Shown here piece after piece: positions 32,609-44,126 of a stretch of 64,000 nt of DNA. A program made the position numbers and the translations under genes. The DNA is taken from contig CM068831.1 in the NCBI GenBank assembly GCA_028554795.2, forward strand, positions 33,592,644 through 33,656,643, in the 5' to 3' direction. Numbering within the stretch: position 1 is the stretch's first letter; each line of letters opens with the position of its first letter. The notes under the pieces were generated by a model. The model was not told the DNA's origin. It saw only the letters and a list, made by a program, of their open reading frames with translations, and did no database searches. The stretch comes from Sinohyriopsis cumingii (taxonomy: Eukaryota > Mollusca > Bivalvia > Unionida > Unionidae).

Positions 32609-34689
32609 GGCTCTAGTTTATCTATTGCGAATCCAAGTTTGCAGATCATTATTGCATGTATTAAACAAATTAAAATGAAGTAGCTCATTTTTTTTTAAAA
32701 ATTGTACGTAAATATGGAACCTTTATTTTCAACGCCCTTTGCGCCTGCATTGAGTTACTGGATTAGAAATGGAATCAGGAGCTTCCTATGATGCTGTTTC
32801 TAAATATCTGCAGCTTGAAGTTGGGAATATGATTTTATACGTAATTTTCATGTCAATATAAACATTTGTTCAAAAAATATAAAAAGATTGACAAAGCATA
32901 AATAACGTATGTTCATTTTTAAATCACCTTTGTAAATTACTTTTCTTTTCAAAGTCAAAACAAACATACACGTATACATAAAATATAAAATTGAATAACA
33001 CCTAATTTGTTCCTTTGCAGTGTACGATATATTTAATTTTCTAGGCTTGGCTGTTCAACCACAAGTTGGTGAATAAATAAGTTCGTTGCACTGTCGAAGC
33101 CAGGGAGGCATTAAAGCAGAAACAAGTACCCGTATAGTTAGTTTTAGTTTGAAATAATAATGTTGATGATTTAAGTTTTAGGTGCCTTAAACAACTTATC
33201 GAATGCACGTAGGTGTAAATATCATGATTTAGAAGCACCACATCTTTTTAAAATTCTTATATAAAAAGCTATTTCTTACTGCATATATAACTCTCACCCA
33301 TATAATGTTTTGTAGAGGTGCGCACTATTTTCGGTTCACACCACGATGGTCCTTTACTATACCGGTATGTCAATATCATCAGTCAGCAGGGAATGTACGG
33401 AAATTCCGGAGCAATCTTCTTATGCATATGATGATATTGAGAAAATGTGCTCTTTCTTTTTTTCACTATTGACAAGTGTCAGGTTAGGCAACGTGGTGGC
33501 CAAATGGGAGATTTAGAAGATATGAAGGGCAAGTCAACTTTTAGAATACTCGGTTTTGGTAAACGAGAAGTCATTTTGCAGTTCTTTTATATCGATATGT
33601 TAATGTGTTATGTTCATGCATTCCTATGTATGACTGTGAATCATCCTTGGATTTTAATAAGATCACTTGTTTTCTATTTGAATTATATGCAGTTTCTGAA
33701 GTCCACTAAATATGTCGCCGTTTGTTCAGTGGGTTTAATGTATAACTGATCATTGCTGGTTCTTTATGAGAAATACATTTGCGGGTGTTGGCATCTCACT
33801 CAACGCTTATCTGTCTATTATGTCAATAGTGCATCTGTCAAATTGTAAGCTTCAATATCAATGCTTCCTATTTTAATCAACAAGCTCTCGAATGTCAGTA
33901 TAATGCCTTTCACGGGGTGTGGCTGCAGTATAAGCTTAATCATCCCACTTTATTTACAGATTTAGATTGCATCTTATACAACTAAAAACATACACATATC
34001 AATATCATGCACTACTTGGTACTTTCAGGTTTGACGGTATACTTTGATATAAATATTTCATGGTACCCAGTTCTCATGTTTTGGTGAAATAACGTCTTGT
34101 TCAAAATAAAAAAAAAATGAAATGCAAATTAAGAGTTGCCCTGAGACCCACCCACCCATCCCCCGCCCTTGCAAGAGACTCCGCAATGCAATGAAATGGT
34201 ATGGGACTGATTTTTTAATTGTTCCGGCCCTCCATCAACCTTAATCCGGACTTGCATGCATACTGCTAGTGGATAGGGTTCGTTGTCTAACCTGTACTTA
34301 AAACGGTTTAATATTTGATATTTCTTTGATGCTAATAACGAGAAAGACACTACTCGAAGTGCTCACTTTCTAAGTCATTTCAATTATACATTTGACAATT
34401 CAAAGTATCATGTTAAGTTGTTTTTTTATCATTGATTCCAATTGTATAGGGAACGCGGTAAAATGTTTAAACACTGTTTCATCCACAGGTAATATTCACT
34501 GTAAAAACTGTATGAGAAGGAATGTCTAATACAGAAACAATATATAGGCTGGTGCTGTGAACATTCTGTGTGTTTTGGCGATCATTAAATCCTATTCAAA
34601 TTTATAAGGAGAGAAAGTGTAACAACAGCTGATTGACACCAACATACTTATAGACGGGTTGGCATTTGGTGCGTTTACTTTTTGTGTAT
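32609..34689. other. Non-coding host-like sequence
   Basis: No supported gene. The stretch 34375-34470 (TATACATTTGACAATTCAAAGTA and following) recurs at about 55100-55190, so it is a dispersed repeat. Confidence 0.45.
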
Positions 34690-36782
34690 AAGTAGTATAT
34701 GGGGTGTACCATCCCACATAAACATACTAGGAAACAATCTAGCAGATGCATTAGCCAAACAAAAGCTAAGCGATCTAAACCACGTACCACTGGAATACAG
34801 TGTTAGTGAGATATACAGTATAACAACAGCCATGATCAACAAAAAATGGCAGGAAAACTGGAACAATAACAAGAAAGGTAAAAGACTATATAACACACTA
34901 AATGAAATCATCAGAAATAGAAAACCACCATTACTTGAAGGAAAAGATCAAAAAGTAATAAATAGAATCTATACTGGAAAAACCAAGTTGGCCAACAGCT
35001 ATGGAAAACACGTAGGACCAAAACCTCATAACCCAAATTGCTTCAGCTGTCGGGTGCCAGAGGATCTGCACCATATCTTCAACACATGCAATAGAATAAA
35101 GAAAGAACGGGAACAATTCAAAATCGAACAAAAAAACAAAAAAAAAAAAAAAAAAAAACAACAAAAAAACAAAAAATAGGATCGCCGAATACATACCCAG
35201 AATTTCTAAACAGCTCTAACCCCAATCTAAATATCACTTACAACATCATAACTTACCTTAAAAAAACTGAATTATATACAAAAATTTAAACAACATTTGT
35301 AATTATACAATTAAAATATATACCAAATTTAGACCAATAGCGAAAACCCAGATTATGTCCCCTTGCACATCTCTAGCCCTACGAGATCCGAGTACAATCG
35401 ACAAGAACAACTAATCTGGACCTAGCTAAATACAAATAGATTCTAAACAACTTATATGCAAAAATATAAATAACATAGATAATCACAAAATAAGAGCATA
35501 TCAAATTTAGGATAATTAAATAGCGAAAAAACCCAGATTAGGCTTCCTTGAACATCTCTAGCCCCAAGAGACCCGAAAACAGTCGTCAAGGAATACTATC
35601 TGGACCTAGCTATATTAACCCAAATAGATTTAAAAACAATTTCTAGGACAAATATTAAGGAAAATATTTTTACAGACTGATAAAATTATACAAATACCAA
35701 ACGTAAACTAAAACCTATTCTATAAATAGTTAACTAGACCAATAACCAGGAAGGAAGAGGCGGTGGTGGGGAGATAAATTAACAACGTGTACTCTACTTC
35801 TCCTATCATACCACTCTTCTATAACATCCTATTTTAACAGCTAAAACTTGACCGTCTATACCTAGGTGACAGCTACAACAAACCTAGACTTAACCATACA
35901 ACCCCAAAATAGAACGTATAAGGTGGTCGCAAGATGAGACCATCACGGACACCCGCAATAGGACCCCAAATTAATACATATAAGGTAGTCGAAAAAACCC
36001 ATCGACTATCAGGCCCGGCGGCACAACGCTGCAAAGTAACAACCATATAGAATAATACCCTAAAAATTACATATATAAGTTAGTCAAAAAACCCAATGAC
36101 TATCAGGTCCAGCAGCACAAGGCTGAAACCAAAAATCAAACCTAGGAAAGTAGGACCCCAAATAATACAAAAAGATGGACAAACACCATCTCCATCCAGG
36201 GCCAGCAGCACAAGGCTGCAAAACAAAAACCAAGGTTGATTTCACTGATGTCACCTAGAAACTAACCTTGACCTCATAACCTCGATAGGCACTCTCTCAA
36301 AACAAAACAGCACAGAGTTTATTACACCAATTTCAATGACGGAATTAAGGACCAAAACTATCCTGGATTGGAAGAGCACTACTGGCCTGTGGCAAGACAC
36401 CACCACCCGAGCCTAACCACTTTCACCCTTTTCCACGGACAGACACCAAAACCCATACGTGCAGTGCACGAATCATAATTTAGCAGAAAAAGCGAACTTA
36501 GATCGGGTCCAATCCCACTAGTCGCAGCAAAATGTAACTGAAAACTGAGTGTGTGCTGGGTCCAATCCCACTCAGCTTAGTCCTTACAATCATATCGATA
36601 TGTACAAAAAATAGTACCTCGACCTGACAGCCCAATCAATAAGTGTTCTGTGAACACATTAAAGCCTGGAGGAAGTGGCACCAAAAAGGAGTAATCAAAA
36701 AGGTGCCTGTGGCATCATAAACCAGTGGTACAGGCTCAATGCGAGCGCACACCACTTTAATTCAACTCAACAACAACAACAA
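34690..36782 (+). mobile_element. 5'-truncated non-LTR retrotransposon (LINE) with RNase H end and CAA tail
   Basis: The coding end of an RNase H domain is followed by a ~1.6-kb 3' untranslated region and a terminal ACTCAACAACAACAACAA at 36765-36782. The 3' region contains two ~186-bp tandem units (about 35275-35430 and 35460-35616, each ending TCTGGACCTAGCTA) and a second degenerate series with CAGCAGCACAAGGCTG. No target duplication was found at the truncated 5' side. The tail directly abuts the broken left end of virus element copy 2. Confidence 0.7.
34691..35179 (+). pseudogene. C-terminal fragment of LINE ORF2 (RNase H)
   Basis: The frame contains WGVPSHINILGNNLADALAKQ, matching the end of RNase H domains of I/Jockey-type retrotransposons, in which the SH.GI.GNE.AD pattern includes the last catalytic Asp. 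Downstream, NCFSCRVPEDLHHIFNTCNRI fits the Cys/His motif frequently found after RNase H. The reverse transcriptase and upstream ORFs are missing, and the frame ends in a poly-A-derived Lys run, so it is a dead fragment. Confidence 0.7.
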
Positions 36783-36789
36783 TCGTTCG

Positions 36790-36900
36790 CGCCATGAAGC
36801 ACGGACGTGAAGGAAAACATCCCCTAAGACCCAAATCTTACATTACCCATATAATCATCCAAAACGCGCGGACCTAAAAGAAACACTCATTCACTTTTTT
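36790..36900 (-). promoter_or_regulatory. Orphan left-arm upstream motif at the truncated element end
   Basis: On the minus strand a GTCCGCGCG half-site (about 36865-36874) and the full motif (GATGTTTTCC ... GTCCGTGC, 36796-36823) match those before the arm gene at 757-1065 in copy 1. The gene they would drive is absent: LINE sequence starts immediately beyond. Confidence 0.6.
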
Positions 36901-37043
36901 ACTAACCATCACTATTTTAAAATTTTTGACAAGTCACTTAAAGAAAATGCTTATACACGCATTTTCTAGCCAAGATAAAGAAATCATGTGCTTATAGACG
37001 CACTTCTAATTTTTTTCTAACATATCATAGGCAATGGAATGTT

Positions 37044-37083
37044 ATTTCTTTTCTACAGTATGGGGTAGCCCTGAAAAGGGCTG
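37044..37083 (-). terminator. Histone-type mRNA 3' end
   Basis: Minus strand 37082-37067 is AGCCCTTTTCAGGGCT followed by ACCCCA and a purine block GTAGAAAAGAAA (about 37056-37046). It lies 35 nt after the stop of the 37118-37480 gene, the same arrangement as 1546-1583 in copy 1. Confidence 0.8.
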
Positions 37084-37117
37084 TTATTTTGTGTGAACGA
37101 GGAGCTATGGCAATCTT

Positions 37118-37480
37118 TTAGTGCCTAAGATTGCGACCTCCTCTAACGACAGGCTTTCTCACAGGATAAGGTCTGCTTCTTCGGAAAGAGAAGGAGAACT
37201 CTTTTGTGTCGACACGACAGTCAACAAAACCTCTGTCAGGTTCCTCTTGCTGCTGCTGTTTCTGCTCTCTCTGTTCTCTCTGCTGCTTCTGAAGTCTGTA
37301 CTTCTCCGTCCATTCTTCTTTTTCCCTGTTAATTTCCTCTCTGAAGAGCTCTACTATCAGGTCTTCAGTGACTTGTAACATTCTGACATTGGCTATCTCT
37401 TCAGGCTTTGGTATCAAGCTTTGCCTGATACGATGCAAATTGACGTAGGCTTCGTTCAGCTTAGCTAATCTTGAGCACAT
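37118..37480 (-). CDS. Left-arm Q-rich coiled-coil protein, copy 2
   Basis: The 120-residue product from ATG 37480 is the intact homologue of 1611-1961. Residues 1-75 are helical and charged. The Gln tract is mixed (QREQREQKQQQQ), and the C-terminus is Arg/Ser-rich (FRRSRPYPVRKP). Conservation of frame and length in an otherwise decaying element argues that this was a real gene. The upstream motif (37542-37567) and the histone-type 3' end frame it. Function unknown. Confidence 0.7.
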   Translation of the reverse strand: MCSRLAKLNEAYVNLHRIRQSLIPKPEEIANVRMLQVTEDLIVELFREEINREKEEWTEKYRLQKQQREQREQKQQQQEEPDRGFVDCRVDTKEFSFSFRRSRPYPVRKPVVRGGRNLRH

Positions 37481-37524
37481 CTTCGTAGGAGGATGAGTCG
37501 ACAATGGATGGTCAGACTGGAGAC

Positions 37525-37570
37525 TGCCCCGTTTTTATTGTAACAGCGCGGACGCGAAGGAAAACATCCC
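37525..37570 (-). promoter_or_regulatory. Left-arm upstream motif and TATA-like box
   Basis: Minus-strand GATGTTTTCC, then CGTCCGCGC at about 37542-37567, followed by an AT-rich ACAATAAAAACG (about 37530-37541), 50-60 nt before ATG 37480. Confidence 0.6.
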
Positions 37571-37599
37571 TACACGGTTTTCGAGTCGGAACACTAAAT

Positions 37600-37917
37600 T
37601 AGTGTCATGTGAGGGATAGAGAGAAGTTAAAGAGCATGAATTATGATACCCATAGCAAAAAAATTACAAACACATTTTTTTTCAAAACACAACATTTTTT
37701 ATTCCAATAACTCATAACTAACAATTCACAAATTTTTTCTCAATAATGACCATTCAATATAACAGTAAATATTTTTTTTTCAAATAACTATCTATGTTGG
37801 ACATGGCTGACAAAGTGGTGAATGAAACTGCGATTTCCACTATTGGAAGTCAGTGGACCATTGATGTACACTACGTTTCCTAGCTAAAGACAAAATATAA
37901 GCATAATGGTCACAAAA
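37600..37917 (-). terminator. 3' region of the capsid block with AATAAA
   Basis: Gene-free AT-rich stretch. Minus-strand AATAAA at 37703-37698, conserved with copy 1, is the likely poly(A) signal for the protease/hexon transcripts. Confidence 0.55.
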
Positions 37918-38349
37918 TCATCTATCAACCTTCTCATCGTTTCTAGAAGAATGACGATCAAAATAAGTCACTAAATGCTCTAAAGAATATCCCAGACTGC
38001 GATGATGCAGAAAATACACACAATATTGTCCACACACCAAAGAATCTATGCCTTGTAATTTCACATTATTGAATCGTGTGGTCTCAGCATTTCTTCTCAT
38101 AAAGTCAATGATATTTTCTTCCAAAGGAGGCAATCCATACGAATCAAAATATTCCACACATCCTTCTTGAGGAAAGTAGACGGCTACCCAGTGGGTTCCT
38201 GGGAGATAACTGTCGTCCGTGTTGATCATTTAAGTTTGATGGTCTTGAGGTTTGCGATGAGGGAGTTCATCTTTAGCACATACGACAGGATTCCAAGAAG
38301 CAGTGTACGAACTGTGGTTCAAAAGGTAATAAAGTTCCCAGGTATCCAT
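37918..38349 (-). pseudogene. Adenain-like cysteine protease with an in-frame stop
   Basis: From ATG 38349 the frame is in phase throughout 144 codons but has a TAA at 38232-38230 just before the MINTD segment. Downstream motifs are typical of adenovirus-type (C5-like) proteases: GTHWVAVYF with the catalytic His, EYFDSYGLPP, and CGQYCVYFLHHR with the catalytic Cys. Such proteases mature virion proteins. The catalytic residues are intact, so the stop may be the only lesion. Copy 1 retains just the last ~19 codons. It lies 20 bp from the small acidic gene. Confidence 0.8.
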
Positions 38350-38369
38350 TTTTGTGTTGTTTTTTTTCT

Positions 38370-38873
38370 TCACAGGTGATAATAAGTGATCAATTCGATC
38401 CTGACTCTCTCTTGGAAAATATCTGACAAGTAAAAGGCGTTTAGCTCCGACTTCTTACCCTGGTCCAAGAGAGTTTCGATGCGACGGATCTCCAGAGGCG
38501 TTAATGGAGGACAATAATATTTACCCAAGCCTTTATACCACTCATCCAAAACGAATTCTTTTGAGATAAGACCCCAAGCTTCGTCCATATACTCGTCCAA
38601 TTTTTCTTCTTGACTCAACATCAGACATTTATCGTGCTGAATTTGACTGGGATGATCGTTGTGAAATCCATAGCAATCTTTCTTGATCAATTCCTTAATT
38701 TTATCTCCCAGGACTGTAGCAAAACAGCCGACTAAATGTGATTCTTGTTCTGGCCATCGGGACTTCATCATTATGACTTCTTCGTCTTTGTCTTGGGGTT
38801 CTCCTTTCATGGTCTCCTCACATTCCATGTCCAAAGTTTCTCCACTAGGAAAAGAGGGATAACAGTCTTCCAT
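38370..38873 (-). CDS. Small acidic protein downstream of hexon, fuller form
   Basis: The 167-residue frame starts at ATG 38873, five bases after the hexon stop. Its N-terminus is acidic (MEECEETMKG-like region with KDEE), followed by helical segments containing EEKLDEYMDEAWGL, YYCPPLTPLEIRRIETLL and a C-terminal tail. The homologue in copy 1 (2528-2905) lacks an internal segment and the tail. No recognised domain. Conserved position between hexon and protease suggests a late or virion protein by inference. Confidence 0.65.
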   Translation of the reverse strand: MEDCYPSFPSGETLDMECEETMKGEPQDKDEEVIMMKSRWPEQESHLVGCFATVLGDKIKELIKKDCYGFHNDHPSQIQHDKCLMLSQEEKLDEYMDEAWGLISKEFVLDEWYKGLGKYYCPPLTPLEIRRIETLLDQGKKSELNAFYLSDIFQERVRIELITYYHL

Positions 38874-38878
38874 GGCTT

Positions 38879-40202
38879 CTAATAGTCTAGAATGACTTCT
38901 CTCAAACTGTTGATTTCTATCGTATTATTAAATTCAGCATACAGGATGACGTTTACCGTGTGGTCTGGAGGTGGGTTTGCAAACTGAAGTTCCACTCGAA
39001 TCTGACCCGATTTTATTGGGTGGAAATGTCCCTCGTCGCTGCCGTGGTCGGGGGTGTAATAAATACCCCAAAAATCATAGCCTCCTGCATAATCCTCGTG
39101 CAAAATACCGTTACTGGTGTTGGTTCCTAACTGGCCTGTGGCTTCGTACATGGACAAGCACGATCTCAAGTAATTCTTCTGGGTAAAGGTAGGCTCAAAG
39201 GATCTGGTACACAGTGTCTTGCCATCGCGACTGACTTCGATTTTGGTTACGGCGTAATGTTGAAACTGGAATGGATTTTCATCGTGGGTTCCATTGAAGG
39301 CTGAATTCTTGACGATACCAGTAATTAAACGCTTGGGTAGCTGTCCTTGGAACAGATGATCTTCGATCATGGATCGCTGACCAGCAAGAATAGGGAAAGT
39401 TTTCACTTCCACGAGTCATATCGGATACTTGGCGGTCGATCTGCTCAAAGTGTGACTGATGTCATTTCCCACTTTAGGTAACACTTCCACACGACGCACC
39501 TAGAGTCTGGCTTCCTCGATTTTAGTTTTGTATTCGTTGGCATTGACCATCAAATGGAAAGCGGAACTGCTACGATTCAGTCTCAGGCGAAGATCCAAAC
39601 CGTTCAGCAAATACTTTTCTTGTAACCACATGTCCAAATGCAAACTATCCATCAATTCTAAACTACGTCCTTGCAGGATTTTCTTTCTACGGTCGTTAAA
39701 ACCTACATTGTGAGGATCGTCATCTGCTGTCAGGGCTGTGTCGTTAAACGTCTTCTCACCTGCTGTGTCAGGTTTCCATATCACGCAAGCATCCAGATGA
39801 GTGTTTTTTGGTTTCTTTTCCGTACGTCAAGAGATTTTCTAGGTAGGCACGATAAGGGTAAGTATCCATGCTGCTGCTAACCAGTTTGTTATTCAGGTAC
39901 AAGTCCACTTCACTGAACAAAGAATGCATGAAATTGTTGACGGGAGCTACTCTATCATTGGCTTCTGGATTAGTGTTGTCCGTGTTGTTCACTTTGACAC
40001 TCAGGTACAAGTAACTGCTATTAAGATCAATGTAATCTTCGGGCTGTCCTTTGATATCATACTCGATGGGAGCGGAATCCGTCAAAGAGGAGACGGGATG
40101 AAATTCCACCCATTGGAATTCTTGCATTGTCATCATGGTAGGCGGCATGGCAAACATATCCAGTTCCGACTTGGAACAGGCGCAAGACTCTCGGTGCATC
40201 AT
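38879..40202 (-). pseudogene. Hexon-like major capsid protein, broken
   Basis: It corresponds to the intact hexon at 2911-4236. Three defects are seen: a one-base insertion in a T-run near 39805-39812 shifting the frame, a TAC-to-TAG change (stop at 39502-39500), and a CGA-to-TGA change near 39417-39419. The N-terminal (PPTMMTMQ, SLFSEVDLYLNNK) and C-terminal (FANPPPDHTVNVILYAEFNN) landmarks remain clear. The rest of the sequence is highly similar to copy 1, so inactivation looks fairly recent relative to overall divergence. Confidence 0.88.
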
Positions 40203-40221
40203 TTTCCTGTTTATCAATAAT

Positions 40222-40667
40222 TTAATAATCAAAAACGTCTAAGTCTCGAGAAGTTCTTCTTTTCTTTGTCTTTCTAGCTTTAGAAGTGTGAAGTCTGGTG
40301 AAAGTGTGTTTTCTTTTGTCGTCTTTTTCTGCCTTGTCCTTGTTGTGGCGTCAGGGAAGCAGGAATGCCTGACTCGGTAGCTGCAGGGCATTTATAGGCG
40401 TTTCTCGTCGGCCTAAAATGTCTTTGCCCGTTTGCAACAAGACATTTTTGCCTGCCCTCAAGAAGGCTTCTTTTGGGTTTTGTTTGTCAATAATGACATT
40501 TTGGAGAAAAATTGTTTGCCATATGTCAATGCCGCATCTTTTGAGGCGTGCAATCCTCGTGTCACCATCGGTTTCAACACGGGGGCCACCGAACGAAAGG
40601 CTCATTTCAACATATCTCCTAAGCCGTGTCCTCGCTGTCGAGCAATGCCTCGGTACACTGGATACAT
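40222..40667 (-). pseudogene. Basic minor capsid protein gene, broken (deleted in copy 1)
   Basis: ATG 40667 starts MYPVYRGIARQRGHGLG, an opening I associate with a small basic protein found between penton and hexon genes in Polinton-like elements. A SVAPVLKP segment, a central helical region, and a Lys/Arg-rich end (KARKTKKRR, final DLDVFDY) follow. A TGA at codon 22, a frameshift near 40490-40510 and a further TGA near 40352 break it. A role like adenovirus pVI/pX is only a guess. A TATA box (GCTATAAAAGG, minus) at about 40752-40762 lies inside the penton coding region. Copy 1 retains only the final ~33 codons, fused to the penton. Confidence 0.55.
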
Positions 40668-40670
40668 GAC

Positions 40671-41560
40671 TTATGAGTCGTTAGAGAACCGTTTTCGAAA
40701 ATGGAATTTCACCGTGACTTTCCTATTGGTGAATGAAATATTTTGTCCCAGATCTCCTTTTATAGCAATGTTGACAGTGTCCAAATAAGACTTGCTGACG
40801 GGTAAATAGTGTGGATGTACAAATTCGCGATGAACGAGATACGTGTTTCCACCTTCCTCGTCAGCGTTCGTTGTAGAATCCACTTTGAAAGGAATGACAC
40901 GCAGTAACGGTGCGGAGGTGTGTCCTCCCACAACGTTATACTCCACCACATCGGAGTACACAAAGAACAAATTCAGTCCTTGGTTCATTTCTACTGGGAA
41001 ACGAAAAAACTTGGCAAACGAATCGTTGTCGGAAATGCTTGGTATTTCTTTTTTCCTGATCATTGCCATCCTCATCTCCATGTCCCCATCCAACATGTCA
41101 AAGAATTCGGGACAAAATGAAATGGACATCACCTTGCTCCCCTCAGGAAATTTCATATGGAAGCGACGAGCTACTTTGTGGTACTCAAGGGTGACACTAA
41201 TTTGACACTCTCCAAAGCTTTAAGAAACACGGCATTAAACCTGGCAGCAATGGTGCTCACCAAATGTTGTCCACTAAAATAATAGCCTGGATGAATGAAC
41301 ATTTGATAGATGGTCGACTTTAGATTTTTTGTGCTAGGTATTTTCCTATCATATTTTACATTAGCATCCAAGTACTGTTGCATTTGCTCGTCATGAATGT
41401 CCACCTCAAATTTGTTTTGATTGAGAAGGACACTGATGACTTGGGTCGGGTCAATGATTTCCACTAAAGCCACTTCCCAATGGGCTTCGTGATCTAATTG
41501 GATGGCCTGAGGTAGATTGGCCGTGTAACAGCACAAAGTGTTATTGGGAAACACCTCCAT
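40671..41560 (-). pseudogene. Penton-like protein, frameshifted
   Basis: ATG 41560 starts MEVFPNNTLCCYTANLPQ, followed by HWEVALVEIIDPTQ, and HPGYYFSGQHLVSTIAARFN at about residues 85-105. After a frameshift near 41180-41200 the second half continues in another frame: NLFFVYSDVVEYNVVGGH, APLLRVIPF, HREFVHPHYLPVSKSYLDT. It ends KVTVKFHFRKRF at 40671, which is the natural family end, in contrast to the fused end in copy 1. Capsid vertex role inferred from family context next to hexon. Confidence 0.65.
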
Positions 41561-41606
41561 GGTACTGTCACTGGATAAGGTTCAGTAAAAAATTGGTTCT
41601 GGTGAC

Positions 41607-42007
41607 TCATAATTCCAGAGTTCTGGGACTGTCCGAGGGGTTACTGGAAGTCAGAGGAGTGTCTCCGCCCAAAATGGGGTTGTTGTTGTTGGAGTGGTGA
41701 CTGGCACTGGACACATGATTCCCATTGTTCCCGTTCGAGGTGAATTTCAGGGAGGGATTGGGAAGAAGGTCACGATGCAACTGCTCAATAAAATGGTCCA
41801 CAATTGTTTGTCTCCTTGTTGCAAACTCAGATTGGCGATGGCTGTACCGATGACACAATACACCACAAAGATTTGGCAGAAAAAGACGATTTGCGTTTTA
41901 GGCACACGTTCTCCACACCACACCCACAAGGGTTACTTTTGTAAATCTTGCAGAGAAGAATTGGGTGAAGGAGTGGTAGCAGTAGCTAAGTCTGTGTGAA
42001 AGGGCAT
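41607..42007 (-). pseudogene. Small membrane protein of the capsid block, broken
   Basis: Starts at ATG 42007 six bases after the integrase stop. It matches 5196-5600 but has a CAA-to-TAA stop at about codon 25 and a one-base deletion near 41772-41776 after LLSSCI. The hydrophobic segments are otherwise preserved. Confidence 0.7.
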
Positions 42008-42012
42008 GATGG

Positions 42013-43119
42013 TCACTTCTTTTTATAGTCGATGACTTGCGAAGCGTCGATCCAAAAATCAAAACTGGGTGGATATCCTTTCCAACGTACTTTAACTTCT
42101 TTGACTCGTCGTTTGCCTACTTTACGGGTTCTGCGTTCGAGAAAGCTTTCGATGTCGTACACGTCGTCGTCTTTTTTGGTGACACGTTGTAACTCAGGCA
42201 AATAAAAGGTTCGTTTTAACACTTCTCCGTTCATGTCTTCCAATTTATAGACGGCATGATGACGGCTATGCACTCGTCCAGTGACACGAAACAATTCGGT
42301 GGTCCAGTTAGGTAAGTAACCTTTGTCGAAAGTGCGTTTGGTTTTACCAATGCGCACCCAATCTCCTACGGTCAACACTTGACTTTTCTTGGGGACAGCC
42401 CCTGTCGGGGACGTACCAAACAGTCGATCAGAAACCAGTACTTCGTTGTCGGGAGCCACCTCATGCGGGACACGTCCAGTACTTCGATGGTAAGATTGTT
42501 TGTACGCTTGCACGAGGTGCGGTAAGATGTCGATGTACTTGAGACTGTGGTGATGAGTAAAATATTTTCACATGCGTTCTTTCAAGGTACGTTGAAAACG
42601 TTCCACGATGCTGGCTTTGGTTTCAGGATTCTCGGTGGCAAAAAAATGAATGTCACGTTTCTTTAATTCTTTTTGGAAAGCTTGGTTCAAAAATTCGGTA
42701 CCTTTGTCCGTTTGCCACCGAAGAGGGTGACGACCACTTTGTTTCAACACCCGTTGCAGGGATCGCACTAACTCGTTGCTCAATTTGGAAGTCAATGGTA
42801 CGACCCAGGCAAATTTGGAAAAGACGTCGATGACAAAAAAATATTTGTAGCCGCGATTGTAGCTGGCTAAATGGGAGACATCGGCTAAATCGGCTTACCA
42901 TTGATAATCGATGCCTTCCACTCGGGTGCGACTTCTGGAAAACTTACGTCGAATGGGTTTGTGTAAAGTGTAGGTAGCCTGTTCTTGTAACCATCGTTGC
43001 TTTTGAGGTAAACGGAGACTTTTCAGTCGGGTTTTGGCAGCACGATACAATTTCTGAACTCCTCGGTAACCTGCAGGATGGGATGGATCATAGTAAATGC
43101 TGGCTAACACCTTCTCCAT
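42013..43119 (-). pseudogene. Retroviral-type DDE integrase with chromodomain, broken
   Basis: Starts at ATG 43119. A CAA-to-TAA stop follows IDYQW near 42895, and a TGG-to-TGA stop follows TLKERM near 42568. There is no frameshift; one codon is deleted at KYFFVID. The catalytic residues (ADLADVS, QTDKGTEFLN, ENPETKASIVERF) remain. The C-terminal chromodomain-like segment (DVYDIESFLERR, VRWKGYPPSFDFWIDASQVID) is complete here, unlike in copy 1. The Trp that is a stop in copy 2 is intact in copy 1, and the chromodomain Tyr that is a stop in copy 1 is intact here, so the lesions differ. Confidence 0.85.
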
Positions 43120-43135
43120 TTTTGTTTGTTAATAA

Positions 43136-43674
43136 GGTTTGTAATGCTTTGCGTGTCCAACCAGCGATAGGTATCGAAGAGGAGGATGTCTGAACAGGGG
43201 TCTTCGGTTCTTGTTTCATTTCTGTCTTCACCTTCGATTTCTCTTCTGATGAAGAAGGGGTGGTCATCATCTTTTTCTTGAAGTAGGGGGTGTTGTTAAC
43301 TTGCGTACTTTTTCTGGTGGAGTTTGAAACCCTTCTTCTTCTTCTCCTTTTTCTGTCTTGGTCACTGGCATTAGTAGTGGTGGTGGTGCTGGACTTTTCA
43401 TCAAGGTCTTAAAATCTTTCAGAGTGGGTAGAGCTGCTTCGTCTAAAGCTTTCTGGTGAAAGGGTTGCAGTCGTTGTAAGAGTTGACCGTACTTTTTTGA
43501 TTCTTCTGTTTCGGACTAATCATGGCGATCCATCAATGACTGCAGTTCGTGCTGTAACTGGGACATCTCATTCAAATTGGGATTGGGAGGCAAATGCGGG
43601 GTTCGTTTTTCTTGCCAACAATGGTATTCCATCCATCGTTTGTAAGGCACTAAAGCTAGATTTCATCCTTCCAT
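43136..43674 (-). pseudogene. Coiled-coil protein of the integrase region, broken
   Basis: Homologue of 6734-7366. ATG 43674 is followed by TGA at codon 4 (CGA in copy 1) and a TAG in the coiled-coil segment near 43519. A small deletion shifts the frame before the MMTTPSSS segment, and a ~50-bp deletion removes the natural C-terminus, so the frame runs into the integrase gene. VKTE and MKQE motifs remain in the tail. Confidence 0.6.
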
Positions 43675-43722
43675 TCTATGTCAAGGGTCACGTCTGAGAT
43701 CTTGGGACTTCAGAGGGCCTTT

Positions 43723-44126
43723 TTATCTTGCTCCCACGAGACCTCCAAACATGGTTCCGAAGACTCCTTTAAGCAAAGGTCCTAACAAGAGTGGTAAAAT
43801 GCCTCCACGTTGGATCAACATCTTCTTCTTTTGACGATTGGGGAATTTCTTTTGAACCATTTGACGAAGAACGTGACGATGTTTGCCTAAGCATTGCTTC
43901 TGGGGTTTTGACAAAGGAATCGTACCTTTCAAAACGTTCAAACAACATTCGCGCACGATATCGATGACATCTTTGGAGGCCGTTTGAATGAGTTTTTTTT
44001 TCGCATGGATGGAGAAGGTTTGTACAGGACAGACAACATGTCCCCATGTTTGACTAAACGAGGAGGCAGTCCTTTCCTTTTCTTTTCTTTGGGTTTAGAA
44101 GAGGGATGTTTTCTGGAGGGTGACAT
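43723..44126 (-). pseudogene. Small basic protein with hydrophobic C-terminus, frameshifted
   Basis: ATG 44126 opens MSPSRKHPSSKP. A one-base insertion in the T-run near 43993-44000 shifts the frame. The second half (ECCLNVLKGTIPLSK, QRGGILPLLLGPLLKG) continues to 43723. Equivalent to the intact 7416-7817 gene. Confidence 0.7.

Noticed and set aside
32296-32688. Long frames on both strands (130-141 codons)
   Set aside because: Translations are Tyr-Val-Cys-Met and His-Thr-Ile repeats from CA/CATA microsatellites.
40418-40788. Plus-strand ORF with CPRC motif inside copy 2, first taken as an inserted host gene
   Set aside because: On the minus strand the same interval encodes the penton C-terminus and a basic minor capsid gene whose end is conserved in copy 1, which explains the interval better.
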